A stretch of DNA of 64,000 bases from Thermodesulfobium sp. 4217-1 (GTDB lineage Bacteria > Thermodesulfobiota > Thermodesulfobiia > Thermodesulfobiales > Thermodesulfobiaceae): the NCBI RefSeq assembly GCF_039822205.1, contig NZ_JBAGBW010000002.1, forward strand, positions 62,001-126,000. Reading direction: 5' to 3'. The notes under the pieces were generated by a model. That model was not told the origin of the DNA, did no database searches, and saw nothing but the letters and a program-made list of their open reading frames with translations. Shown here in pieces: positions 17,539 through 25,838 of this stretch. The position numbers were made by a program, and so were the translations under genes. Position 1 is the stretch's first letter, and every line of letters starts with the position of its first letter.

Positions 17539-20162
17539 TTTAGAAAGCTCAATTTCCTTTCAAGGATTTCAATTGACTCTTTTTGATTGACTATTTTTTC
17601 TTTTTCTGATTCAATCACTTCTTCAGGGGCACCCTTTAAAAAGTTTGGATCGCTGAGTCTTTGTTCAGAAATTTTAAACTCTTTTAGTAGTTTTTGAAGA
17701 GATTTTTCTATTAGTTCTTTGCTCTTTTTTAAATTGTCTTGTTCTAAATAAAGCAAAACTGTTATAGAGGCGTCTCTTTCTATGGCGTAGCCTTTCAGAT
17801 CTACTGGCGTATCCTGAATTATTTGAGGAGTTTTGGATTTTGTAAGGAAACAATATTTCTCTATTTCAGACATAAAATTACTCTTAATATCATCTGGCAT
17901 AACTAAAATAGGCTCTGTTATAATATCGGGTGCAATTCTATACTCGCTTCTTAGCTTTCTTGTGGATTTCGTAGCTTCTACAAGGGTAGTCATATGTTTA
18001 ATTTTTTCTGGACTCAATGGATGATCAAATTTTTTAAGGGTCTCAAATGTTATTGATTCTTTGTTGTTTGGCAGCCTCCTATATAGATATTCTGTAATAA
18101 ATGGCATAAAAGGATGGAGCAAAATCAAAGATTGTCTAAAGGTATAAAATAAAACTTTAAGAGCTAATTCATCTTTAAAATGATTTTTTATTCTAAATTT
18201 TGTAAGCTCAATATACCAATCGCAAAACTCATCCCATATAAAGTTATAAACTTCTGTAGAGGCTGCTGAGAAATTGTATTCGTCAAGTTTTTGGCACAGA
18301 TAATCTATAACCGAGTTTGACCTTGATAGTATCCAGATATCTTCTGGTTCCATATTTGCAATATCTTCATTGGAAATATTATGATTGGTGACATTTTCTT
18401 CATAATTTAGAACGAATCTTGCTGTATTCCAAAGTTTATTCGCAAAGTTTCGTGCGCCTTTAACCTTTTCTTTGGACATCTTTATATCCTGTCCTGAAGG
18501 ATTGGAGAGGCTTGCCAAGGAAAACCTGAGCGCATCTGCACCTGATTCTTCAATTATATCCATTGGATCTATAACGTTGCCTATAGACTTGCTCATCTTT
18601 CTTCCTTGAGGGTCCCTTATCAGTCCATGTATTATAACGTTTTTAAATGGCTCTTTCTCTGTAAGCGCAAGGCTCATCATTATCATCCTTGCAACCCAAA
18701 AGTATATTATGTCGAAGCCCGTAACAAGAACGCTTGTTGGAAAGAACTTCTTTAATTCTTCGGTCTCTTCTGGCCAGCCCATTGTCGAGAATGGCCAAAG
18801 CGAGGATGAAAACCAGGTGTCTAACACATCTTCATCCTGTCTCAAGTTAGTCGAATTACACTTTGGGCAACTGTTTGGCTCATTTTCACTAACAATTATT
18901 TCGTTGCAGTCGTCGCAATACCAAGCAGGTATCCTGTGGCCCCACCAAATCTGCCTTGATATACACCAGTCTTTTATGTTTTCAAGCCAATCAAAATATA
19001 TTTTTTCCCATCTTTCTGGGGAGAATTGAACTATGTCATTCTTAACTGCTTCCATCGCCTTTTTTGCGAGTGGGGCGCTTTTTACAAACCACTGTTCAGA
19101 AACGTAGGGCTCGATTACCGTTTTGCACCTGTAACAGTGTCCTACTGCATGTTTTAGGTCTTCTATTTTTTCAAGGGCTCCCATTTCTTCGAGAATTTCT
19201 ACCGATTTCTTTCTTGCACTATCGCGATCTAATCCCTTTAGATCTCCAGCGAGATCGGTCATTTTACCATCTGAGTCAATAGCTATTAAAACTTCAAGAT
19301 TGTGAGCTAACCCAATCTCAAAATCCATAGGATCGTGTCCTGGAGTAATTTTTAGAGCTCCAGTGCCGAAGTCAGTTTCGACCAAACTATCTGAGATAAT
19401 TTCTACAACTCTATCTGTCATTGGAACGAGTACTTTTCCCCCCACTAATCCTTTGAATCTTTCATCTTTTGGGTTTACTGCAACTGCTGTGTCTGCGAAA
19501 ATAGTTTCAGGCCTTGTAGTAGCTATTGTGATAAATTTATCAGGACTATCTAAAAACTTATACTTTACGAAATATAGCTTGTCCTCTCTGTCTTCGTGCT
19601 CTACTTCTAAATCTGCCAATGCAGTAGAACATCGTGGACACCAGTTTATTATCCTTGTGCCCTTATAAATCAACCCCTTGTTGTAGAGAGTAACAAAGGC
19701 TTTTTTTACAGCTTTCGATAGACCTTCATCCATAGTAAATCTCTCTCTATCCCAATCACAAGAGGCGCCTAAGGACTTTAACTGGTTTATGATTCTCTGG
19801 CCGTATTGTTCCTTCCATTCCCATACTCTTTCGATAAATTTGTCTCTGCCAAGGGTTTGTCTGGTTTTGCCTTCCTTATGAAGCATTTTTTCAACTACAT
19901 TTTGGGTAGCAATGCCTGCGTGATCTGTTCCTGGCAGCCAGAGCACCTCAAAGCCCAAAAGCCTCTTGTATCTACAGATTATATCCTGCAGGGTATCATC
20001 TAATGCGTGGCCAAGATGGAGAGAACCTGTGACGTTTGGAGGGGGTATTACTATGGAAAATGCATCCTTGCTTGATCTTTCGTTGGCATGATAAATATGA
20101 TTATCGAGCCAAAAATTTAATATTTCTTTTTCTGTGTTGTTGTGTTGGTATATTTTATCCAT
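17535..20162 (-). CDS. valS: Valyl-tRNA synthetase
   Basis: The protein has 875 residues of class I type. HIGH appears as HLGH at 49-52 within PPPNVTGSLHLGHAL, and KMSKS is at 522-526. The editing (CP1) domain is present with TTRPETIFADTAVAVNP. Cys pairs in the CP core (CYRC, then CDDC and CPKC) suggest bound zinc. The C-terminal roughly 60 residues form the tRNA-binding coiled-coil arm. No T-box leader was found in the 374 bases before the gene. The cognate tRNA-Val (CAC) is at 55752. Confidence 0.98.
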   Translation of the reverse strand: MDKIYQHNNTEKEILNFWLDNHIYHANERSSKDAFSIVIPPPNVTGSLHLGHALDDTLQDIICRYKRLLGFEVLWLPGTDHAGIATQNVVEKMLHKEGKTRQTLGRDKFIERVWEWKEQYGQRIINQLKSLGASCDWDRERFTMDEGLSKAVKKAFVTLYNKGLIYKGTRIINWCPRCSTALADLEVEHEDREDKLYFVKYKFLDSPDKFITIATTRPETIFADTAVAVNPKDERFKGLVGGKVLVPMTDRVVEIISDSLVETDFGTGALKITPGHDPMDFEIGLAHNLEVLIAIDSDGKMTDLAGDLKGLDRDSARKKSVEILEEMGALEKIEDLKHAVGHCYRCKTVIEPYVSEQWFVKSAPLAKKAMEAVKNDIVQFSPERWEKIYFDWLENIKDWCISRQIWWGHRIPAWYCDDCNEIIVSENEPNSCPKCNSTNLRQDEDVLDTWFSSSLWPFSTMGWPEETEELKKFFPTSVLVTGFDIIYFWVARMIMMSLALTEKEPFKNVIIHGLIRDPQGRKMSKSIGNVIDPMDIIEESGADALRFSLASLSNPSGQDIKMSKEKVKGARNFANKLWNTARFVLNYEENVTNHNISNEDIANMEPEDIWILSRSNSVIDYLCQKLDEYNFSAASTEVYNFIWDEFCDWYIELTKFRIKNHFKDELALKVLFYTFRQSLILLHPFMPFITEYLYRRLPNNKESITFETLKKFDHPLSPEKIKHMTTLVEATKSTRKLRSEYRIAPDIITEPILVMPDDIKSNFMSEIEKYCFLTKSKTPQIIQDTPVDLKGYAIERDASITVLLYLEQDNLKKSKELIEKSLQKLLKEFKISEQRLSDPNFLKGAPEEVIESEKEKIVNQKESIEILERKLSFLK

Positions 20163-20263
20163 AAAATTTTTACTCCTTCATTATTAATTTTTCTTATTTT
20201 AATTAATTTAGATTGGTTTGTAAAATTTTAGATAAATTTTGCAAATGAAGCAGAAAAAATTCT

Positions 20264-20292
20264 ATTACAAGATTAATGAATTTTTTCTGTAA
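20264..20292 (-). promoter_or_regulatory. Putative sigma-A promoter for valS-folC
   Basis: On the minus strand TTACAG (20287-20292) and TGTAAT (20264-20269) are 17 bases apart. Transcription would begin near 20257 and leave a leader of about 95 bases before the valS ATG. Confidence 0.35.
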
Positions 20293-20465
20293 TAAGCTTT
20301 ATTTATTAATACATAAGTAAAACTACGATATTAGAGGATGTTATATATAACAGACCACATCTATATTAAATTAATGGCTTAAAATAAGAAGTTTTTAACT
20401 TTTATACTAACTTTATGCTTTAAATTGAATAATTATATTTTTATTTTTAATTGTTTAATTTACAA

Positions 20466-20494
20466 TTGACACTAATATATCGGTGGTTTAAACT
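20466..20494 (+). promoter_or_regulatory. Putative sigma-A promoter for the hdr-mvh operon
   Basis: A perfect -35 TTGACA (20466-20471) is followed after 17 bases by TAAACT (20489-20494). The start would fall near 20501, leaving a leader of about 35 bases with AAGGAGGG before the hdrA start. Confidence 0.55.
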
Positions 20495-20536
20495 TAATTT
20501 AGGACGATTATTATAAAATCTCAAGGAGGGATGAGT

Positions 20537-22567
20537 ATGAGTGCTAGCGGGGAAGATGCTCTTAAGATTGGTGTCTACGTATGTCATTGTGGCGAGAATA
20601 TCGCGGGAGCTGTAGACATTGAAGAGGTCAGAAAGTTTGCAGAGTCTTTGCCAAACGTTGTGTTGGCTAGAGATTACATGTTTATGTGTTCTGATCCAGG
20701 GCAAGAGTTAATTAAAGAAGACATTAGAAAAGGGATTGTAAACAGAGTTGTAGTTGCTGCATGTACGCCAAGAACCCATGAACCTATTTTTAGGAAAGCG
20801 GTTGCTGATGCAGGTCTGAACAAGTATTTCTTCGAAATGGCCAATATTCGCGATCAGGATAGCTGGGCGCATTGGCATGATAAAGCCGGAGCTACAGAAA
20901 AGGCTAAGAAATTGGTTGCAAGCGGCGTATCTAAGGTTAGATTGGCTGAACCACTGGAAGAGTCTTATGTAGATGTTACAAAGGCTACTTTGGTAATTGG
21001 GGCGGGAGTATCAGGTATTTTTGCAGCCGTTGATATAGCCAATATGGGCTATAAAGTCTATATGCTTGACAGACAGGCTTCAATTGGCGGCAACATGGCA
21101 AAGCTTGACAAGACGTTCCCAACAAATGACTGTTCTGCTTGTATTCTTACGCCAATAATGGTTGCTGCTGGAACGCACCCAAATATCGAACTTTTGACAT
21201 ATTCTGAAGTGGAGTCAATAGATGGCTCTATCGGAAATTTCAAGGTCTTGGTGCGCAAAAAGCAGAGCTATATCGATTGGGATAAATGCACTGGATGCGG
21301 TGCGTGTATAGAGGCATGTCCAGGAAAAGTGGACAACGAGTTTAACGAAAATATGGACAAGAGAAAAGCTGTATATATTGAGTTTCCTCAAGCGGTTCCA
21401 AAAAAGGCTGTAGTAGATATGGAGCACTGCTTGAACTGTGCAGGGAGAACTATTGGCACTCAGCCAAAGCCTCACCCGAAGACAGGCGAGCCAATTTTAT
21501 CACCTTGTGAGAAGGCATGTCCAACTGGTGCATGTGACAGATCTTTGCCGTGGGATCCAAAGGGCCAATTAATTGAAATCAATGTGGGCACAATAATTGC
21601 AGCTACTGGATTTAAGGCTATGGATAAGACTCCATTCAAAGAATATTCACCTCAATCGCCAAACGTACTTACTTCGTTGCAGTTCGAGAGAATACTTTCA
21701 GCTACTGGACCAACTGAAGGAGAATTGCTTAGACCATCTGACAACGAACATCCAAAAACAGTCGCATTTATCTCCTGCGTAGGCAGCCGAGATAAGAATT
21801 ATCACCGTTACTGTTCTAAGGTTTGTTGTATGTATATGTTGAAAGAGGCAAGATTGATCAAAGAGAAATATCCAGATCTTAATGTTTATATATTCTTTAT
21901 AGACGTTCGTACTGCTGGTAAGGATTTCGAAGAGTATTATACTTACTGCAGAGAACTAGGCATCAGAGTAATAAGGGGTCGTGTGGGCGGAGTAGACGAA
22001 TTAGCAGGCGATCGTCTGCGTGTTCGTGCGTATGATGTAGATATGGGAGCACCAGTAGAGTTAGAGTCTGATATGGTTATTCTTGCAACTGCTATAGAAT
22101 CTCCTCCAGGAGTTGAAGAGCTTGGCAGAAAGTTGGGAATTCAGTGTGGTGGAGAAGGCTTCCTAAAAGAACTTCACACGAAGCTTTATCCTGTCGAGAC
22201 ATCGGTAAGAGGAATCTACATTGCTGGTTGTGCACAGGGACCAAAAGACATTCCAGAAAGCGTCTCACAGGCCAGGGCAGCAGCCGCAGCAGCGTCTATA
22301 CCTTTGACTGTTGGTAGAGTTGTCGTAGAACCTCTGATTTCTGAAATTAACTCTGATAAGTGTAGCGGATGTGGTATCTGCTTGCCGCTGTGTCCTTATT
22401 CAGCTATTAGCTGGAAGGAATATGGAGAAAAGAAGAGAGCGCACATCGACCCAGCACTGTGTACTGGATGCGGAGTATGCGCTTCAGCATGTCCTTCAAG
22501 GGCAATAGTGCTTCATGGGTTTACTACCGAACAAATTGAATCACAAATAGAGGCACTTACTTTTTAA
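20537..22567 (+). CDS. hdrA: Heterodisulfide reductase subunit A (flavin-based electron bifurcation)
   Basis: The protein has 676 residues from the ATG at 20537. An in-frame ATG at 20531 touches the ribosome binding site, so the second is preferred. A FAD-binding Rossmann motif VIGAGVSG is near 153-160. A [4Fe-4S] motif CTGCGACIEACP starts at Cys251, CVGSRD lies mid-protein, and two more ferredoxin motifs start at Cys609 and Cys642. HdrA carries the bifurcating flavin that splits electrons from hydrogenase between ferredoxin and the disulfide site on HdrB. No selenocysteine is needed. The C-terminal ferredoxin module is duplicated in the next gene. Confidence 0.95.
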   Translation: MSASGEDALKIGVYVCHCGENIAGAVDIEEVRKFAESLPNVVLARDYMFMCSDPGQELIKEDIRKGIVNRVVVAACTPRTHEPIFRKAVADAGLNKYFFEMANIRDQDSWAHWHDKAGATEKAKKLVASGVSKVRLAEPLEESYVDVTKATLVIGAGVSGIFAAVDIANMGYKVYMLDRQASIGGNMAKLDKTFPTNDCSACILTPIMVAAGTHPNIELLTYSEVESIDGSIGNFKVLVRKKQSYIDWDKCTGCGACIEACPGKVDNEFNENMDKRKAVYIEFPQAVPKKAVVDMEHCLNCAGRTIGTQPKPHPKTGEPILSPCEKACPTGACDRSLPWDPKGQLIEINVGTIIAATGFKAMDKTPFKEYSPQSPNVLTSLQFERILSATGPTEGELLRPSDNEHPKTVAFISCVGSRDKNYHRYCSKVCCMYMLKEARLIKEKYPDLNVYIFFIDVRTAGKDFEEYYTYCRELGIRVIRGRVGGVDELAGDRLRVRAYDVDMGAPVELESDMVILATAIESPPGVEELGRKLGIQCGGEGFLKELHTKLYPVETSVRGIYIAGCAQGPKDIPESVSQARAAAAAASIPLTVGRVVVEPLISEINSDKCSGCGICLPLCPYSAISWKEYGEKKRAHIDPALCTGCGVCASACPSRAIVLHGFTTEQIESQIEALTF

Positions 22568-22580
22568 GAGGAGGTGAACG
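22340..22580 (+). repeat. Direct repeat, copy 1 (hdrA ferredoxin module plus ribosome binding site)
   Basis: This segment encodes the last 75 residues of HdrA plus the following TAAGAGGAGGTGAACG. It is repeated at 22635-22875 with a constant offset of 295 bases and no net indel. The protein copies differ mainly by conservative changes, and the downstream ribosome binding site is identical in both. Confidence 0.8.
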
Positions 22581-22583
22581 GTA

Positions 22584-22862
22584 ATGGCGGTAACTGAGAT
22601 CCCTAAAGTTACAGATAACGTGGAGTCCTTGGTCTCTGAAGTTAATTCTGATAAGTGTAGCGGATGCGGTGTTTGCTTGCCATTATGTCCTTACTCTGCA
22701 ATTGGTTGGAAGGATTACGGCGAAAAGAAAAGGGCTTACATTGACCCGGCGCTCTGCACTGGGTGCGGAGTATGCGTAGCCGCATGTCCTTCTAAGGCTA
22801 TAACCTTACAGGGTTTTTCTACTGAGCAAATTGAATCACAAATAGAGAATTTGACTTTTTAA
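22584..22862 (+). CDS. Stand-alone 2[4Fe-4S] ferredoxin derived from the HdrA C-terminus
   Basis: The protein has 92 residues. From residue 18 on it is a near copy of the end of HdrA, sharing for example the closing TEQIESQIE motif followed by LTF. Two clusters are bound by Cys25, Cys28, Cys31, Cys35 and Cys58, Cys61, Cys64, Cys68. The first 17 residues are unrelated to HdrA. It lies between hdrA and hdrC with identical ribosome binding sites before and after. It may act as a mobile electron carrier for the complex or replace the HdrA module; this is inference. Confidence 0.9.
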   Translation: MAVTEIPKVTDNVESLVSEVNSDKCSGCGVCLPLCPYSAIGWKDYGEKKRAYIDPALCTGCGVCVAACPSKAITLQGFSTEQIESQIENLTF

Positions 22863-22875
22863 GAGGAGGTGAACG
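22635..22875 (+). repeat. Direct repeat, copy 2 (ferredoxin gene plus ribosome binding site)
   Basis: This is the second copy of the 22340-22580 segment. It covers most of the ferredoxin gene and the AAGAGGAGGTGAACG that serves the next gene, hdrC. The shared non-coding part shows that the duplication included the intergenic ribosome binding site. Confidence 0.8.
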
Positions 22876-22878
22876 TTA

Positions 22879-23442
22879 GTGGCTGAAATAGAAGTTCTTA
22901 ATATTTCAGAAGGTGAAGTAGGTTTTTCTGATGAGATAATGAAATTGGGAGCAGAGGAGCTGTTAGATTGTATCCAGTGCGCCAAGTGCGCTGCTGCGTG
23001 TCCAATGGTTCTTGCTGGTTTTGAATTTTTTAATAAACGTGTTATCCAATCTATTTTGATAGGTCAGAAAGAAATTTTGCTCGATGACAGCTCTATCTGG
23101 GCTTGTCAGGCATGCAATAGATGTACTGAGGTATGTCCAAGAAAGGTAGAGCCTTTCGGCGTAATAATGGCGATGAGGCGTTCTGCAATGAAGGAATTTG
23201 CTTTACCAACCCTTGCGATAGAGGGCCTAAAGTCGTTATATGATGTAGGCCACGCTGTATATTTTTCTAACGCGGGAGAAAATAGAAAAAAAGTAGGTTT
23301 GCCAGAAAAAGCTCCTACAACCGCGAATAATCCTCAAGCTCTAAAAGAACTAAGGATTCTAATGAACAAGTCAACCCTGTCTTCATTGGGCATTATTCCG
23401 ATGGATGCGGGACTGACTGATGTCACTTGTTGTGAGGTGTAG
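22879..23442 (+). CDS. hdrC: Heterodisulfide reductase subunit C
   Basis: The protein has 187 residues and starts at GTG after AGAGGAGGTG. Two [4Fe-4S] motifs are present: Cys31, Cys34, Cys37, Cys41 (CIQCAKCAAACP) and Cys76, Cys79, Cys82, Cys86 (CQACNRCTEVCP). HdrC passes electrons between HdrA and HdrB. The length and the C-terminal helical tail fit methanogen-type HdrC. It is followed 3 bases later by hdrB. Confidence 0.93.
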   Translation: MAEIEVLNISEGEVGFSDEIMKLGAEELLDCIQCAKCAAACPMVLAGFEFFNKRVIQSILIGQKEILLDDSSIWACQACNRCTEVCPRKVEPFGVIMAMRRSAMKEFALPTLAIEGLKSLYDVGHAVYFSNAGENRKKVGLPEKAPTTANNPQALKELRILMNKSTLSSLGIIPMDAGLTDVTCCEV

Positions 23443-23445
23443 CCG

Positions 23446-24339
23446 ATGAAAGTAGGTTTTTTTGTAGGTTGTAATACAGCATTCAATAGACCTGATTTAG
23501 AAAAAGCATTTCGCTATGTGTTGCCTATTTTAGGCGTTGATATTGACGATCTGGATGGTCAGTCTTGCTGCCCAACATGGGGCACTATGCCTTCTGTAGA
23601 TGAGGCTGGATGGTGTGCATTAGGGGCACGTAACTTTTTAATATCTGAAGAAAAGAACGTTGATATGGTTACCGTTTGTGGCAGCTGCTATGGCAGTTTG
23701 GCAGAAACAAAAAATAAATTGGATACAAAGCCTGAGCTTAGAGAAAAGGTAAACGAGATGCTTAAGGCTATTGGTAAGGAATATAAAGGCTCGACCAAGA
23801 TTAGGCTTGCTACAAACTTCTTCTACAATGAAATTGGCATTGAGAAGATTAAAAGCGCTTTGAAATATACTTTGGAAGGCGTTACTGTTGGCGTTCAGCC
23901 AGGTTGTCACTCTCTGTGGCCAAGTGAAGCTTATTTAGAGGGGGAAAAAGATTCTTTTCACCCTGTCATGCTAAGGGAGCTTTGTGAGGCATTGGGCGCT
24001 TCTGCTCCTTATTACAGTCGTGTTGTGGATTGTTGCGGAATGGGAGGTATGCGCTCTACAAACGTTGAGGCATCATTTAAGCTGGTAAAGACGAAACTGG
24101 ATTCTATGAAGAATGAGATAAAAGCTGATCTTTTGGTTACAGGCTGTAGTTCTTGCCTGATCCAGTTTGATACTGCTCAAGCTCCTATGAAGAAGGATAA
24201 AAAGATTGATTATGAGATACCTTCTATTCATTACGTACAACTCTTAGCACTTTGTTTGGGGGCGGATCCACAGCAGGTTGTCGGGCTTAGCACGACAGAT
24301 ATGAGTGGAATTTTAGGAAAGCTGAAGAAGATAAATTAG
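23446..24339 (+). CDS. hdrB: Heterodisulfide reductase subunit B
   Basis: The protein has 297 residues with two complete CCG motifs. The first is Cys9, Cys41-Cys42, Cys78 and Cys81; the second is Cys154, Cys196-Cys197, Cys234 and Cys237. In methanogen HdrB these hold two non-cubane [4Fe-4S] clusters that cleave the disulfide substrate. Keeping both full motifs means the enzyme is probably a true disulfide-type reductase. In an organism without coenzyme M the physiological disulfide is unknown; DsrC trisulfide is a candidate. Confidence 0.93.
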   Translation: MKVGFFVGCNTAFNRPDLEKAFRYVLPILGVDIDDLDGQSCCPTWGTMPSVDEAGWCALGARNFLISEEKNVDMVTVCGSCYGSLAETKNKLDTKPELREKVNEMLKAIGKEYKGSTKIRLATNFFYNEIGIEKIKSALKYTLEGVTVGVQPGCHSLWPSEAYLEGEKDSFHPVMLRELCEALGASAPYYSRVVDCCGMGGMRSTNVEASFKLVKTKLDSMKNEIKADLLVTGCSSCLIQFDTAQAPMKKDKKIDYEIPSIHYVQLLALCLGADPQQVVGLSTTDMSGILGKLKKIN

Positions 24340-24361
24340 TATTATGGAGGTTCAATAAATT

Positions 24362-24778
24362 ATGAGCGAATGGACACCTAATTTGATCGTTTTTGCGTGT
24401 AACTGGTGTACTTATCAGGGGGCAGATCTTGCTGGTAGCTTACGTTATGATTACCCATCCAACATAAAGATTATACGTGTTCCTTGTAGTGGAAGGGTAG
24501 AGCCTGAATTTGTAGTGGAGGCTTTTAAAAGGGGTGCTGACGGGGTATTTATTGGAGGTTGCCACCCTGGAGACTGCCACTATAAAGAGGGAAATTATAA
24601 GGCTATAAGAAGGTTTGATTTGTTGAAACGCATTCTTCTTGATATGGGGATAGAAACAGAAAGATTTCAGTTAGAATGGATTTCTGGTTCTGAGGGGAAG
24701 AGATTTGCAGAGGCTATGACGACTTTTGAGAAAAATGTGAGAGAATTGGGACCCTGTAGGGTAAAGGAGGGAGTGTAA
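24362..24778 (+). CDS. mvhD: Methyl-viologen-reducing hydrogenase delta subunit
   Basis: The protein has 138 residues, the usual MvhD/FrhD size. Conserved features are Cys13 and Cys16 in FACNWCTYQGADLAG, RVPCSGRVEPEF, and GGCHPGDCHY. MvhD holds a [2Fe-2S] cluster and connects the [NiFe] hydrogenase to HdrA. Its place between hdrB and mvhG supports a single HdrABC-MvhADG complex. It overlaps mvhG by 1 base. Confidence 0.93.
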   Translation: MSEWTPNLIVFACNWCTYQGADLAGSLRYDYPSNIKIIRVPCSGRVEPEFVVEAFKRGADGVFIGGCHPGDCHYKEGNYKAIRRFDLLKRILLDMGIETERFQLEWISGSEGKRFAEAMTTFEKNVRELGPCRVKEGV

Positions 24779-25746
24779 TGGCAGACAAAAAGCTTAGATT
24801 AGCTGTTTTGATGGCAGGAGCATGTGGTGGCTGTGATATGGCTATAGTAGATATTTCAGAAACGCTTGTAGACGTGCTGCCCTCTCTGGAAGTGGTTTTT
24901 TGGGCGCCAACTGTTGCTGACGTAAAATATAAAGATTTAGAGGCTATGCCTGATAAATCAATTGATGTAGGATTGATATCGGGAATGATTCGTTTGGATG
25001 AACACGAGCATATGTGTAAGGTTATGAGGGCAAAATGTAATGTAATCGTTGCTTATGGAGCATGTGCTGCTATGGGTGGAATTCCTGGCATGGCCAACAT
25101 GCACACAAAGGAAGAAATATTCCAGACCGCATACTTTGATACCTTTAGCACCGACAATCCAGAAGGCGTTACTCCACAGCCAAGCTACCTTTTGGATGGG
25201 AAGTATGACTTAACCTTGCCTACATTTTATCCTTATGTCAGACCAATCCAGTCAGTCATCGATGTTGATTTCTTTTTAGGTGGATGTCCACCGCATCACT
25301 CGGTTGTGCTAAACGCATTGGTTGCGATATTGAAAGGCGAATTGCCTCCTAAGGGTTCCTGGATAACAAATGGTAAGGCTGTTTGCGATGTTTGCGTTAG
25401 AAATCCGAGAAATACTGATGAAAAGAGAGAAATGGTAAAGGAAGTTAGAAGAACAATAGACGGTGATCCAGATGAAAATAAATGTTTACTTCAGCAGGGC
25501 TATATGTGCCTGGGACCTATTACTCAAGGAGATTGTGGGGCTTTGTGCCCTAAGGTAAACATTCCGTGTGCTGGCTGCGGTGGACCAATTCCAGGGGTGA
25601 AAGACTTTGGATTGAGGGCAGTAAGTGCTATTGCCTCATTAATGGATAATGAAGACTTGGTAAACCAAATACCTAGCCCAGTAAAATTATTCTATCGTTA
25701 TTCGCTCCCGTCATCTATGTTGGGCAAAAAAGTAAAAAAGGTTTAG
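24778..25746 (+). CDS. mvhG: Group 3c [NiFe] hydrogenase small subunit
   Basis: The protein has 322 residues with no twin-arginine signal, so it is cytoplasmic. The proximal-cluster motif is AGACGGCDMA (Cys16, Cys19), with AYGACAAMGG and GGCPPHH completing it. The C-terminal part has further cysteines (CDVC, CGALCP and CAGCGG) for medial and distal clusters. It carries electrons from the NiFe site to MvhD. Confidence 0.93.
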   Translation: MADKKLRLAVLMAGACGGCDMAIVDISETLVDVLPSLEVVFWAPTVADVKYKDLEAMPDKSIDVGLISGMIRLDEHEHMCKVMRAKCNVIVAYGACAAMGGIPGMANMHTKEEIFQTAYFDTFSTDNPEGVTPQPSYLLDGKYDLTLPTFYPYVRPIQSVIDVDFFLGGCPPHHSVVLNALVAILKGELPPKGSWITNGKAVCDVCVRNPRNTDEKREMVKEVRRTIDGDPDENKCLLQQGYMCLGPITQGDCGALCPKVNIPCAGCGGPIPGVKDFGLRAVSAIASLMDNEDLVNQIPSPVKLFYRYSLPSSMLGKKVKKV

Positions 25747-25748
25747 GT

Positions 25749-25838
25749 ATGAGTTTTATTGATAATGAAGTTAACCAAATGGCTATCTTGAGAATAGGAA
25801 TAAAATCTCATATTTCTGTACATAAGGGGGGAAGATAA
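25749..25838 (+). CDS. Possible 29-residue small protein between mvhG and mvhA
   Basis: An ATG at 25749 opens a 29-codon frame that stops exactly one base before the mvhA ATG (TAAATG). Only AAAGGTTTAGGT precedes it as a possible ribosome binding site. The product would be MSFIDNEVNQMAILRIGIK followed by ten more residues, and I recognise no family. It may simply be a translated spacer that couples mvhA to mvhG. Confidence 0.25.
   Translation: MSFIDNEVNQMAILRIGIKSHISVHKGGR

Larger units (their letters stand above)
20163..20536. other. AT-rich divergent promoter region between valS and hdrA
   Basis: This 374-base region holds no coding sequence that I can support. It carries a candidate minus-strand promoter for valS and a candidate plus-strand promoter for hdrA, listed separately. 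The T-box core (TGGNACCGCG) that often precedes synthetase genes is absent. Confidence 0.5.

Noticed and set aside
20163-20536. Possible T-box riboswitch before valS
   Set aside because: The conserved TGGNACCGCG core and specifier-loop layout are absent on the minus strand in the region before valS.
20531-20536. First ATG of hdrA
   Set aside because: It abuts the AGGAGGG, leaving no spacer; the ATG at 20537 is better placed.
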